Program-made: the position numbers and the translations under genes
The notes under the pieces: generated by a model
Seen by the model: only the letters and a program-made list of their open reading frames with translations
Told to the model about the DNA's origin: nothing
The model's database searches: none
Part shown: positions 34,768-43,244 of the stretch, piece by piece
Numbering within the stretch: position 1 is the first letter of the stretch
How the letters are laid out: every line of letters begins with the position of its first letter
Assembly (NCBI RefSeq): GCF_000711955.1
Contig: NZ_JONR01000006.1
Location: 124,001 to 188,000 of the forward strand
DNA length: 64,000 bases
Direction of reading: 5' to 3'
From: Nevskia soli DSM 19509
GTDB taxonomy: Bacteria; Pseudomonadota; Gammaproteobacteria; Nevskiales; Nevskiaceae

Positions 34768-35358
34768 CTAAGCCTTCTGGTCTTCGCCGATGATCACCAG
34801 CGAATCGCTGGCGTACCGGTGGGGCGGCACCAGCATGTTCAGCGGTGCGGGCTGGCCCTGGAAGACGCGGCCGGAAAGATCGTACTTGGAGCCGTGGCAG
34901 TGGCAGTAGTAGCCGCCTTCCCAGTTGGCGTCGACGGTGGGATCCGGATGGTCGGGGGTCAGCTTCGGCGAGCAGCCCAGGTGGGTGCACTTGCCGTTCA
35001 TGATCAGGAATTCGGGCTTGATCGAGCGGTGCTCGTTCTTGCAGTACTCCGGCTGGGTCGACGCCTCGCTCTTCGGGTCGGCCAGGCGCGGGGTAACCTT
35101 CGGCAGGCTGTCGAGCATGTCCTTGGAACGCCGCAGCACCCAGATGTTGAGACCCTGCCAGACGAAGGTGACCTGCTGGCCCTCCTCGAGCTTGGCGATA
35201 TCGGCTTCGACCGGAGCGCCGGCCGCCAGGGCCTTGGCGCTGGGTTTCAGCGAAGCGAGAAAGGGCCACACGACGGCCGCGGCGCCAGCGGCGCCCACGA
35301 CGCTCGTGGCAGCGGTGAGGAAGCGGCGGCGGCCGCCGTCCACGCCTTCGTTGCTCAT
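34768..35358 (-). CDS. petA: Ubiquinol-cytochrome c reductase Rieske iron-sulfur subunit
   Basis: This 196-residue protein has a twin-arginine motif 'GGRRRFLTAAT' and anchor helix (about 10-35). The [2Fe-2S] boxes are 'CTHLGC' (124-129) and 'CHCHGS' (152-157). The start 'MSNEGVDGG' is chosen for its family length and an 'agagg' ribosome site; a longer frame upstream is less likely. It is the first gene of petABC-sspAB. Confidence 0.96.
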   Translation of the reverse strand: MSNEGVDGGRRRFLTAATSVVGAAGAAAVVWPFLASLKPSAKALAAGAPVEADIAKLEEGQQVTFVWQGLNIWVLRRSKDMLDSLPKVTPRLADPKSEASTQPEYCKNEHRSIKPEFLIMNGKCTHLGCSPKLTPDHPDPTVDANWEGGYYCHCHGSKYDLSGRVFQGQPAPLNMLVPPHRYASDSLVIIGEDQKA

Positions 35359-35447
35359 TGCTTGAAAACCTCTGGAGGTACGGATCATGAATCTGAAATG
35401 CCCCGCGCATGGAGCCACGCGCGCGGAACCGCCCGGCTTATTCACTG

Positions 35448-35453
35448 ATTATA
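35448..35453 (-). promoter_or_regulatory. Probable -10 element (TATAAT) of petABC-sspAB
   Basis: A perfect minus-strand TATAAT lies about 90 bp before the petA start. A weak -35 (TGACTT) lies 17 bp further upstream. The spacer is GC-rich. Confidence 0.45.
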
Positions 35454-35491
35454 ACGGCGGCGGCGGGGCCAAGTCATCGTTTTGTGTAGTG

Positions 35492-35524
35492 AAAAACCGG
35501 CGGCCCCCGGGTAGGGGCCGCCGG
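35492..35524 (-). terminator. Intrinsic terminator of the first DUF1302 gene
   Basis: The 11-bp perfect stem is ccggcggcccc/ggggccgccgg (35497-35507 with 35514-35524), followed on the minus strand by five T. It sits 11 bp past the stop. Confidence 0.88.
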
Positions 35525-35535
35525 CGGACAGCCGT

Positions 35536-38181
35536 TTAGAACTGGTATTTGACCGCGAACTGGGCGAAATCGCGGTCGGACAATACATTGTAGGCGCCGC
35601 CGCCCCAGTACCAGGTGTAGCCCGCGGTGAAGGACAGCGCCTGCTTGAGCTGCACCTCGAACAGGGCATCGAATTCCTTGCTGCCCTTGACGAAGTTGCC
35701 GCCCGGACCGGGCGAGATGCCGCCGATATCCTGCTTCCATACGAAGAAGGGGCGCAGGTTTACATTGGGCAGGATGCTCTCGTAGCGCGGCAGCACCAGC
35801 AGGCGGTAGCCGTAGGACAAGGCGGTCGGATAACCCGCCGCGTCCTGCTGGTGCGGATTGAAGCGCAGGCCGTCGGGGCCCTTGACGCAGTCGGCCACAC
35901 CGGCGCAGGAACGCTGGCCGCCGTCCGCACCGGAGCCGTCGGCGCCGGCGGTGGGGCCGTAGTTGGTGTTCGGGCCCTGCAACACCAGGCGGTTGAGGTC
36001 CGGCAGGTAGGGCACGTACTCGGCGCCGAACTCGCCCAGCACGAGGATCTGGCTGGCGCCGAAGGGATTGTCGGTGGCGCCCAGCACGCGGGTGAAGCCC
36101 ATGTTGAACTGGTACACCTGGAAGCGCTCGTAGCCGCGGATGTAGCAGGGGCTGCTGGTGTCGTAGGCGTAGTAGGGATGGCTGAACTTGTTGAAGCCGT
36201 AGGCGGAGTCCTGCGCGGTGCCCGCCTGCGGGAAGCAGGGCGTGTTCTGGCCGACGGTGCCGCCGCGGTAGGGAATGATGAAGTTGGGGAAGGAGCGGGC
36301 CGAGCCGTCGATGTTGCCGATGGCCAGGTCGAAGGTGTCCTTCTGGCCAAGCAGGCCGCCGATGTCGCTCGGACCATACAGGGTGGTGCCGCCGGTCTGG
36401 GTGTAGCCGATACCGGCATGGGAGCCGAGGCAGCCGGCGTGCGCCGGGCCGCTGCTGAAGTCGCTGCAATTGGTCAGGGTCGGGCCGAAAGCGGCGAAGG
36501 CCAGGTCATGCGTGTCGACCTGCAGGGGCAGATCCGGACGGTAGGCCACTTCGCCCTGGATCGACCAGGCGCCGACGGTGGTGTTGAAGCTGGCGCCGAT
36601 CAGGTTGATGCCGTTGGGATACTCCAGCATGAACTTGGCGGTATCGATGCCCAGGGTGTCGGAGGTGGCGTTCTGCGCCTCCGGGCTGCCGGGATTGAGG
36701 ATGCTGTGCAGCAGCGGGATGTCCGGGCAGTCGGCAAGGAAGGTAACCGGGCCGGTGGCGTCGACGTGCAGCGCATTGCCGGCGGAACGGGCGCAGCTGG
36801 GATAGGCGGAATAGAAGCTCGCGTACGGCAGGCGCGAGTTGTAACGCATGTAGTACAACGAAATATCGGTGCCGTTGTTGAGGGCGTCGGCGTAGTAGTC
36901 CAGCTTGATGCCGAACTGGCCGCTGGTGCGGGCCTCCCGGTCGGCCAGGCGCTGGATGGTCGAGGTGCTGTTGGTGATGCCGGCCAGCGGATTGTCCTGC
37001 GGCGTGCCGAGGTTGTTGGGGTCCAGCGCCGCCTGGCCGAAGCTGGCGTTGATGAACTTGCCGACGTTGTTGGTGCCCACCGGCAGGCTGGAGAAATAGG
37101 TGCCCGGCGTCTGCACTTCGAGCGGCTGCCATTCGAGCTGGTAGAAGCCTTCCACCGTCGCGTTCTCGAACGGCTCGAAGCTGAGGTCGATCATGTTGAT
37201 CGGGGTGAAGAATTCCTCCACCTGGCCGCCGATGCGGAACACGTTGTTGGCGTTGACCGGATTGGCCTGGTTGATGCTGTTGATCACCAGGGTGGTGCTT
37301 TCACCCCAGTTCACCAGCTGGCGGCCGATCTTGAAGGAGATGTTCTTGTCTTCGGTGAAGGGGATCGGCAGCTTGCCGTAGAAGTAGGTATCGAGATACT
37401 GCAGGTTGGTGCCGGCCTGGGCCAGGGTTTCGCCGTCGGTGCGTTTGCTGCGCACGTAGCCGCCAGGGCCGTACACGACGAAATTGCCGTTGCCGTCGGG
37501 CTGGCCGTAGCCGCGGTTGTTGATCAGGGCTTCCTGGGCCGGGCACAGCACGCCGCTGAGCACGCCGCCGATCAGGTTGCCGCCGGCAGCGGCATTGCCC
37601 AGGCAGGTCACCAGGTTCGGCACGCTGAGCACGCCGGCGGCGCCGGGCGCATGGCGGCCGACCTGAAGGCGGTTCTGCGGCGTGATTTCGTTGGGATGGG
37701 TTTCGGTGAAGTCGTTGTTGACGAAGTCGTAGAAGTACAGGCCGCGGGCGAAGATGCCGAAGCTGCCCCAGGTCAGGGTCAGGTCGGATGTGACCTTGGC
37801 CGGAGCCTGGAACAGGTGATATTTGGAGTAGTTGAGATCGCCCTGGTCGCCGTTGACCGAGGCCGCGCCGGGGGCGGCGACGAGCACCTGCGAGGGATAG
37901 ATCTGGTCCTTGAACAGGCCCTGGCAGATCTGGTAGGCGCCGTTGGGGCCGCCGCAGACATTGGGATTGATGTTGCCCTTGCCGACCAGGTTTTCGCTGC
38001 GTCCCTGCATGCGCACGCCGATGCCGGCGGTGAAGGTGGTGTTGAGCACCCCTTTCACGCCGTCGTCGCTGCCGAACGTCGGAATGGTGAAATCAATGGC
38101 CTGCGCCGCGCCCAGGGGCAACAAGCCCATGGCGGCAAGCAGGACACCCCGTACAACCCCCAAGCGCAGAACGCTTTGCAT
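35536..38181 (-). CDS. DUF1302 family outer-membrane-like protein (1 of 2)
   Basis: This 881-residue protein has a signal peptide ending 'LGAAQAIDF' and typical DUF1302 sequence: 'GKLPIPFTEDKNISFKIGRQ', 'LVNWGESTTLVINSINQANP', 'PFENATVEGFYQLEWQP' and 'YYADALNNGTDISLYYMRYN'. It ends with a beta-strand terminating 'FAQFAVKYQF', as in outer-membrane barrels (terminal Phe). DUF1302 proteins are usually porin-like and co-occur with DUF1329 proteins, but no DUF1329 gene is in this window. The start 'MQSVLRLGVV' follows a 'ggagggaga' site. It is longer than its neighbour through loop insertions, including Cys-containing loops. Confidence 0.88.
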   Translation of the reverse strand: MQSVLRLGVVRGVLLAAMGLLPLGAAQAIDFTIPTFGSDDGVKGVLNTTFTAGIGVRMQGRSENLVGKGNINPNVCGGPNGAYQICQGLFKDQIYPSQVLVAAPGAASVNGDQGDLNYSKYHLFQAPAKVTSDLTLTWGSFGIFARGLYFYDFVNNDFTETHPNEITPQNRLQVGRHAPGAAGVLSVPNLVTCLGNAAAGGNLIGGVLSGVLCPAQEALINNRGYGQPDGNGNFVVYGPGGYVRSKRTDGETLAQAGTNLQYLDTYFYGKLPIPFTEDKNISFKIGRQLVNWGESTTLVINSINQANPVNANNVFRIGGQVEEFFTPINMIDLSFEPFENATVEGFYQLEWQPLEVQTPGTYFSSLPVGTNNVGKFINASFGQAALDPNNLGTPQDNPLAGITNSTSTIQRLADREARTSGQFGIKLDYYADALNNGTDISLYYMRYNSRLPYASFYSAYPSCARSAGNALHVDATGPVTFLADCPDIPLLHSILNPGSPEAQNATSDTLGIDTAKFMLEYPNGINLIGASFNTTVGAWSIQGEVAYRPDLPLQVDTHDLAFAAFGPTLTNCSDFSSGPAHAGCLGSHAGIGYTQTGGTTLYGPSDIGGLLGQKDTFDLAIGNIDGSARSFPNFIIPYRGGTVGQNTPCFPQAGTAQDSAYGFNKFSHPYYAYDTSSPCYIRGYERFQVYQFNMGFTRVLGATDNPFGASQILVLGEFGAEYVPYLPDLNRLVLQGPNTNYGPTAGADGSGADGGQRSCAGVADCVKGPDGLRFNPHQQDAAGYPTALSYGYRLLVLPRYESILPNVNLRPFFVWKQDIGGISPGPGGNFVKGSKEFDALFEVQLKQALSFTAGYTWYWGGGAYNVLSDRDFAQFAVKYQF

Positions 38182-38315
38182 CGTTCTCTCCCTCCGCTCC
38201 AGGCCCGGTAGCGGGCCTGTTTTCATAATTCTTGTCGCGGCTCGTGGATAGCGCCGCTTTATTGGAGGGTAGTAAAGCGCAGCGCGCCGCGGGTTGCAAT
38301 AGAAAAAATGCGGGA

Positions 38316-38354
38316 AAAATAAAGCCGATCACGGATTTATGCCCGTGACCGGCT
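38316..38354 (-). terminator. Intrinsic terminator of the second DUF1302 gene
   Basis: The stem is agccgatcacgg/ccgtgaccggct (38323-38334 with 38343-38354) with one mismatch. A minus-strand TTTATTTTT tail follows. Confidence 0.75.
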
Positions 38355-38404
38355 GGTTTACGCGAAGTCCGGACCGAATCGGAACGGGGCCCGGAATCGG
38401 GGGA

Positions 38405-40831
38405 TCAGAACTGGTATTTGACGTAGAACTGGGCGAAATCGCGGTCGGACAGGGTGTTGTAGACGCCGCCGCCCCAGTACCAGGTGTAGCCGACATCGAA
38501 CGACAGGGCCTGCTGGTAACGCATCTCCACCAGGGTGTTGACCTGCTTGCGGCCGGCGACGAAGTTGCCGCCCGGACCGGGAGAAGTGCCCTGTACGTCC
38601 TGCGAGTAAAAAATGGTGGGCTGGAGGCCGATGCCGGGCAGCACGTTCTCGTACTTGAAGATGCCGATCAGGCGGTAGCCCCAGGAGATCTTGTCGGGGT
38701 AGCCGGTGGGATCCTGCTGGTGCGGATTGAAGCGCAGGCCGTCGGGGCCGACGTTGCAGTCCTGCGTGGTGGAGCAGGCCATGCGCGAACCATTGGCGCC
38801 GGAGCCGTCGGCGCCGGCGCTGGCGGCGTAGTTGGTGCCCGGCGCTTCGAGTTGGAGGCGGTCCAGCGACGGCAGGTAGGGCACGTAGGTGGCGCCCAGC
38901 TCGCCCACGATCAGCACCTGATCGGCGCCGAAGGGATTGTCGGTGGCGCCGAGCACGCGCGTGGTGCCGAGGTTGAACTGGTACACCTGGAAGCGCTCGA
39001 AGCCGCGGATGTAGCTGTTCGCCGGATTCTGGCCGATGGTGCCGCCGCGATAGGGAATGATGAAGTTGGGGAAGGCGCGGGCCACGCCCGGCAGGGAGCC
39101 TTCGATGACGTTGATGGTGTCGGTGTAGGGATTCTTGCCGGCGGCGTTGAGGAAGTCGCTGGGACCGTAGCCGACGACCGCGCCCTTCTCGTTGTAGCCG
39201 ACGCCGCCGGACAAGGCGTCCACCAGGTGGCTGCAACCGACCTTGGGGTCGCTGCAACTGGTCAGGGTCGGGCCGAAGGCGGCGAAGGCCAGGTCCTGCT
39301 CGTCCACCTGCAGCGGCAGGTCGGGGCGGTAGGCCACCTCGCCCTGGATCGAGTAGCTGCCGACGGTGGTGTTGAAGCTGGCGCCGATCAGGTTGATGCC
39401 GTTGGGGTATTCGAGGAATACCGTGGGCGAGTCCAGCGCCGCCACGCTGCTGGTGGCCTTGGACGGATCGGCCGGGTGCAGCAGGGGAATGCCCGGGCAG
39501 TCGGCGAGGAAGCTGACCAGGTTGGTGGCATCGTTGTGCTGCGCGTTGCCGGCGGCGCGGGCGCAGCTGGCGTCGGCGGAAATGAAGCTGGCATACGGCA
39601 GGCGCGAGTTGTAGCGCATGTAGTACAGCGACAGGTCGGTGCCGTTGTTGAGCCAGTCGGCGTAGTAGTCCAGCTTGATGCCGAACTGGCCGCTGGTGCG
39701 CGCGTCACGGTCCGGATCGCGCTTGGCCGTCAGGGTGGTATTGGTGAGCAGGGCCAGCGGGTTGTACTGCAGCGAGCCGACCTGGTCCGGATCGTAGGCC
39801 GAGGTGCCGAAGCTGACGTTGATGGTGCGGCCGGCGTTGTTGGTGCCGAGGTCGACGTCGGAGAAATAACTGCCGGGCGCGGCGATTTCCACCGGCTTCC
39901 ATTCCAGCTGGTAGAACGCTTCGAAGGTGGTGTTCTCCAGGGGCTCGAAGCTCAGGTCGATCATGTTGACCGGGACGAAATCCTCTTCGACCTGGTTGCC
40001 GACGCGGTTGAAGTTGTTGGCGTTGACCGGATTGGCCTGGTTGAGGCTGTTGATGACGATGGTGGTGCTCTCGCCCCAGTTCACCGTCTGCCGGCCGATC
40101 TTGAAGCTGAGCTTCTTGTCGTCACCCCAGGGCAGCGGCAGCTTGCCGTAGAAATAGCTGTCAAGGTATTGCAGGTGGGTGCCAACCTGCTGCAGCACCT
40201 CGCCGTCGGTGCGCTTCTGGCGCACCTGCTTGCCCGGGCCGTAGGTCTTGCCGCCCGGATAGGGCAGCAGCAGCGGGGTCGGGGTGTTGACGCCGACGTC
40301 GGCGTCGTTCTTGTTCTGCGGGGTGAGTTCGTTGGGCTGGGTCTGGGTGAAGTCGTTGTTGACGAAATCGTAGAAGTACAGGGAGCGGGCGAAGATGCCG
40401 AAGTCCTTGTAGGAGATGGTCAGGTCTTCGGTGGCCTTGGCCACGCCCTGGAACAGGTGGTACTTGCCGTAGTTGAGGTCGCCGTCGTCGCCGTTGATGG
40501 AGGCGGCGCCGGACGAGCGCGCCAGCTGCTGTGCCGGGAAGATCTGGTCCTTGAACACGCCCTGGCAGGACTGGTAGGGCGGCGCGCAGACGTTGCGGTT
40601 GAGGTCGCCCTTGCCGATCAGGTTGACGCTGGGCGATTGCATGCGGATGCCGCCGCCGGCGGTGAAGGTGTTGTTCAACACCATCTTCACCTGGTCATCG
40701 CCGAGGTTGAAGGATTCGCTGATGGCGTGCGCCGCGCCGGCACAGCCCAGCATCGCCGCCAGCAGCAACCCACGGAGCGCCTTTCCGGCCCCGCCCTGCC
40801 CCGCCCACGCCCCGCCGATGAAACGCCCCAT
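38405..40831 (-). CDS. DUF1302 family outer-membrane-like protein (2 of 2)
   Basis: This 808-residue protein has a signal peptide ending 'GAAHAISES'. It is a clear paralogue of the 881-residue neighbour: 'QTVNWGESTTIVINSLNQAN', 'PLENTTFEAFYQLEWKP' and 'YYADWLNNGTDLSLYYMRYN' align throughout, and both end '...FAQF-VKYQF'. It is predicted to be an outer-membrane barrel. Each gene has its own terminator, so they are probably separate transcription units. The start 'MGRFIGGAWAG' is preceded by 'gggagaacaagg'; the open frame upstream overlaps oppD and is not coding. Confidence 0.88.
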   Translation of the reverse strand: MGRFIGGAWAGQGGAGKALRGLLLAAMLGCAGAAHAISESFNLGDDQVKMVLNNTFTAGGGIRMQSPSVNLIGKGDLNRNVCAPPYQSCQGVFKDQIFPAQQLARSSGAASINGDDGDLNYGKYHLFQGVAKATEDLTISYKDFGIFARSLYFYDFVNNDFTQTQPNELTPQNKNDADVGVNTPTPLLLPYPGGKTYGPGKQVRQKRTDGEVLQQVGTHLQYLDSYFYGKLPLPWGDDKKLSFKIGRQTVNWGESTTIVINSLNQANPVNANNFNRVGNQVEEDFVPVNMIDLSFEPLENTTFEAFYQLEWKPVEIAAPGSYFSDVDLGTNNAGRTINVSFGTSAYDPDQVGSLQYNPLALLTNTTLTAKRDPDRDARTSGQFGIKLDYYADWLNNGTDLSLYYMRYNSRLPYASFISADASCARAAGNAQHNDATNLVSFLADCPGIPLLHPADPSKATSSVAALDSPTVFLEYPNGINLIGASFNTTVGSYSIQGEVAYRPDLPLQVDEQDLAFAAFGPTLTSCSDPKVGCSHLVDALSGGVGYNEKGAVVGYGPSDFLNAAGKNPYTDTINVIEGSLPGVARAFPNFIIPYRGGTIGQNPANSYIRGFERFQVYQFNLGTTRVLGATDNPFGADQVLIVGELGATYVPYLPSLDRLQLEAPGTNYAASAGADGSGANGSRMACSTTQDCNVGPDGLRFNPHQQDPTGYPDKISWGYRLIGIFKYENVLPGIGLQPTIFYSQDVQGTSPGPGGNFVAGRKQVNTLVEMRYQQALSFDVGYTWYWGGGVYNTLSDRDFAQFYVKYQF

Positions 40832-40970
40832 GACCTTGTTCTCCCTGGGCGGCCGCAGGCGGCCGCGATAAACCCCATACGGCGGCGCACGGCGCCGCGC
40901 AAGCGCGCAGCTTACCGGGTATGCCGGGAGAATCAACCGCAATGCAGCATTTTTGCCGCCGGAGGGCGGT

Positions 40971-41942
40971 TCAGCCCGGCAATGGTGCGTGGCAGGCGCA
41001 GGCCCGGCCCGCTTCCAGCGTTCGCAACGCCGGAACCTCGCTGGCACAAACCGGCAAGGCCGCGGGGCAGCGCGGCCGGAAGGCGCAGCCCGATGGCAGG
41101 CGCGCGGGATCCGGCGGTTGGCCCGGTATCGGCCGCAAGGGTTCCCCCAGCGGCGCATCGAGGCGCGGCCGCGAGGCCAGCAGGCCGGCCGTGTAGGGGT
41201 GCCGGGGCGCGGTCAACAGGCGCGCCGCCGCTCCCGACTCGACGGCGCGGCCGGCGTACATCACCAGCACCCGCTCGCACACCTCGGCCACCACATCCAG
41301 GTCATGCGAGATGAGCAACAGGGCCAGGCCCAGGTCTTCCTGCAACTGCCGCAGCAGGGCGAGGATCTCCGCCTGCACCGTCACGTCGAGGGCGGTGGTG
41401 GGCTCGTCGGCGATGAGCAGCGAGGGGCGGCACAGCAGGGCGCTGGCGATCAGCACGCGCTGGCGCATGCCGCCGGAGAATTCGTGCGGATACTGCCGCA
41501 GGCGCGCAGCGGCATCGGCGATGCGCACAGCGTCGAGCATGCGGGCGCACTCGGCCAGCGCGGCGGCCTGGCCGAGGCCGCGATGCTGCACCAGCACCTC
41601 GGCCATCTGCGCGCCGATGCTCAGATAGGGATTGAGGCTGGTCATCGGATCCTGGAATACCAGGCCGATGCGGTTGCCGCGCACCTTGTTCCATTCCCGT
41701 TCGCCCAGGCCCAGCAGTTCGCGCCCTTCGAAACGCACGCTGCCGCCGATCCGCGCCTGTCGGGCTTGCAGGCCGAGCAGGGCCAGGGCGGTCTGGCTCT
41801 TGCCGGAACCGGATTCGCCGACGATGCCGAGGGTCTGCCCCGCCTCCAGTTCGAAGCCGAGTCCGCGCACCGCCCTCGCCTCGCCTTGCGCCGTGGCGAA
41901 GCCGACTTCCAGGTCACGCACCTGCAACAGGGGCTCGGCCAT
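40971..41942 (-). CDS. oppD: Oligopeptide ABC transporter ATP-binding protein
   Basis: This 323-residue protein has Walker A 'GESGSGKSQTALALLG', signature 'EFSGGMRQRVLIASALLCRP' and Walker B 'LLIADEPTTALD'. The OppD/DppD C-terminal extension includes 'GCAFRPRCPAALPVCASEVP', with clustered cysteines as in peptide-transport ATPases that bind an Fe-S cluster or metal. It directly follows oppC, the starts and stops nearly touching. No oppF gene follows. Confidence 0.93.
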   Translation of the reverse strand: MAEPLLQVRDLEVGFATAQGEARAVRGLGFELEAGQTLGIVGESGSGKSQTALALLGLQARQARIGGSVRFEGRELLGLGEREWNKVRGNRIGLVFQDPMTSLNPYLSIGAQMAEVLVQHRGLGQAAALAECARMLDAVRIADAAARLRQYPHEFSGGMRQRVLIASALLCRPSLLIADEPTTALDVTVQAEILALLRQLQEDLGLALLLISHDLDVVAEVCERVLVMYAGRAVESGAAARLLTAPRHPYTAGLLASRPRLDAPLGEPLRPIPGQPPDPARLPSGCAFRPRCPAALPVCASEVPALRTLEAGRACACHAPLPG

Positions 41943-41943
41943 G

Positions 41944-42789
41944 TCAGCCACTTTTCGGATCCAGGGCATCGCGCAGGGCGTCGCCGAGGAAGTTGAGGCA
42001 CAGCAGGGTCAGCGCCAGGAAAGTAGCCGGCACCACCAGCGCCCAGGGCGTGGTTTCCATGGCGTGGGCGCCATCGCTGACCAGAGCGCCCCAGCTGGTG
42101 GCCGGCTCCTGCACGCCGAGGCCGAGGAAGCTGAGAAAGGATTCGACCAGGATCACCTGCGGCACGCTGAGCGTGGCGTAGACCACCACCACGCCGAGCA
42201 GATTGGGCACGATGTGGCGGCGGATGATGGCCGCGGTGCCGGCGCCGGAGACGATGGCGGCATCGACGAATTCGCGCCGGCGCAGGCTCATGGTCTGGCC
42301 GCGCACGATGCGCGCCATGTCGAGCCAGTTGACCGCGCCGATGGCGAGGAAGATGAGCAGGATGTGACGGCCGAAGAACACCGTCAGCAGGATGACGAAG
42401 AACATGAAGGGCAGCGCATACAGCACGTCGACCGCGCGCATCATCAGGGCATCCAGGCGCCCCCCGATATAACCCGCCACGGCGCCGTAAGCGACGCCGA
42501 TCAGCAGCGACACCAGGGTTGCCGCCAGGCCCACCAGCAGGGAGATGCGGCCGCCGTAGCAGCTGCGCGCGAACAGGTCGCGGCCCAGCTCGTCGGTGCC
42601 GAGCCAGTGGCCGCCGGCCAGGCCGGGGGCGGCACCCCAGTCGCTGTCGAAATCGATGACGTCGTAAGGCCAGGGGCTGAGCCAGGGGCCGGCGATGGCC
42701 AGCAGTACGATCAGCGTCAGCACGCCGGCGGCGGCCACGGCGGCGCGGTCGCGGCGCAGGCGCTGCGGCAGTGAACTGGAATCAGGCAC
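41944..42789 (-). CDS. oppC: Oligopeptide ABC transporter permease OppC
   Basis: This 281-residue protein begins with GTG ('VPDSSSLPQRLRRDRAAVAA'), an N-terminal helix, a periplasmic loop 'HWLGTDELGRDLFARSCYGG' and five further helices. The EAA loop is 'EFVDAAIVSGAGTAAIIRRH'. Length and motifs match OppC/DppC. Its GTG lies 3 bp beyond the stop of the DUF559 gene, and its Shine-Dalgarno bases (ggagagggggg) belong to the palindromic repeat at the DUF559 border. Confidence 0.93.
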   Translation of the reverse strand: MPDSSSLPQRLRRDRAAVAAAGVLTLIVLLAIAGPWLSPWPYDVIDFDSDWGAAPGLAGGHWLGTDELGRDLFARSCYGGRISLLVGLAATLVSLLIGVAYGAVAGYIGGRLDALMMRAVDVLYALPFMFFVILLTVFFGRHILLIFLAIGAVNWLDMARIVRGQTMSLRRREFVDAAIVSGAGTAAIIRRHIVPNLLGVVVVYATLSVPQVILVESFLSFLGLGVQEPATSWGALVSDGAHAMETTPWALVVPATFLALTLLCLNFLGDALRDALDPKSG

Positions 42790-42792
42790 GTG

Positions 42793-43206
42793 TCAGCCCC
42801 CCTCTCCCGCCTGCGGGAGAGGGGTTGGGGGAGAGGGCCGCCCGGCTTCCACTACCTGGTGGATTCTCTCTAAAACAGAGTCGGTGTTACGCAGCACCTC
42901 ATCATTCCAGAACCGCAGAACCATCAATCCTTGCGCTTCGAGCCAACAATCTCGTAGCCGGTCCGATTCCAGCTTCTGATCATTGTGCTGACTGCCATCC
43001 ACTTCGATCACCAGACGATGCTCCATACAAATAAAATCTACGACATAGGGCCCTAATGGTTTCTGGCGTTTGAACTTCAGGCCGAGGAATCGGTGTGCGC
43101 GCAGGTGGTACCACAATCGTTGCTCAGCCTCGGTCTGAGCCTTGCGCAGGCGCTTGGCCTGCTTCGTTTTCTTGATGCGCTCTTCGATAGAGATTGATAT
43201 CGTCAC
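42793..43206 (-). CDS. DUF559 (Vsr/restriction-endonuclease-like) protein inserted in the opp operon
   Basis: This 137-residue protein starts at GTG ('VTISISIEERIKKTKQAKRL'); an ATG at 43246-43248 that overlaps the oppB stop would add 14 repeat-encoded residues. The core reads 'RLRKAQTEAEQRLWYHLRAH', 'FKRQKPLGPYVVDFICMEHR' and 'LVIEVDGSQHNDQ', the PD-(D/E)xK-like arrangement of DUF559 (D..EVDGxxH). The C-terminus 'RPSPPTPLPQAGEGG' is translated repeat DNA. Identical 12-bp-arm palindromes lie at both ends. A nuclease role is inferred from the fold; no partner methylase or transposase is adjacent. Confidence 0.85.
   Translation of the reverse strand: MTISISIEERIKKTKQAKRLRKAQTEAEQRLWYHLRAHRFLGLKFKRQKPLGPYVVDFICMEHRLVIEVDGSQHNDQKLESDRLRDCWLEAQGLMVLRFWNDEVLRNTDSVLERIHQVVEAGRPSPPTPLPQAGEGG
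42799..42824. repeat. Palindrome cccctctcccgc-ct-gcgggagagggg, copy 1
   Basis: The 12-bp perfect arms are the same as those of copy 2 at 43209-43234; only the 2-base loop differs. The repeat is inside the 3' end of the DUF559 frame and just upstream of oppC. A partial extra half, gggggagaggg, follows at 42827-42837. Confidence 0.85.
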
Positions 43207-43208
43207 AG

Positions 43209-43234
43209 CCCCTCTCCCGCAAGCGGGAGAGGGG
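43209..43234. repeat. Palindrome cccctctcccgc-aa-gcgggagagggg, copy 2
   Basis: The 12-bp perfect arms are identical to copy 1. It lies between the oppB stop and the DUF559 GTG; on the minus strand its arm ggagagggg ends 2 bases before the GTG and can serve as Shine-Dalgarno. Confidence 0.85.
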
Positions 43235-43244
43235 AACGTCACTA

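Noticed and set aside
35851..41314. Two long + strand open frames opposite the DUF1302 genes and oppD
   Set aside because: They mirror real minus-strand genes with signal peptides, conserved motifs, ribosome sites and terminators; no recognisable motifs in the + frames.
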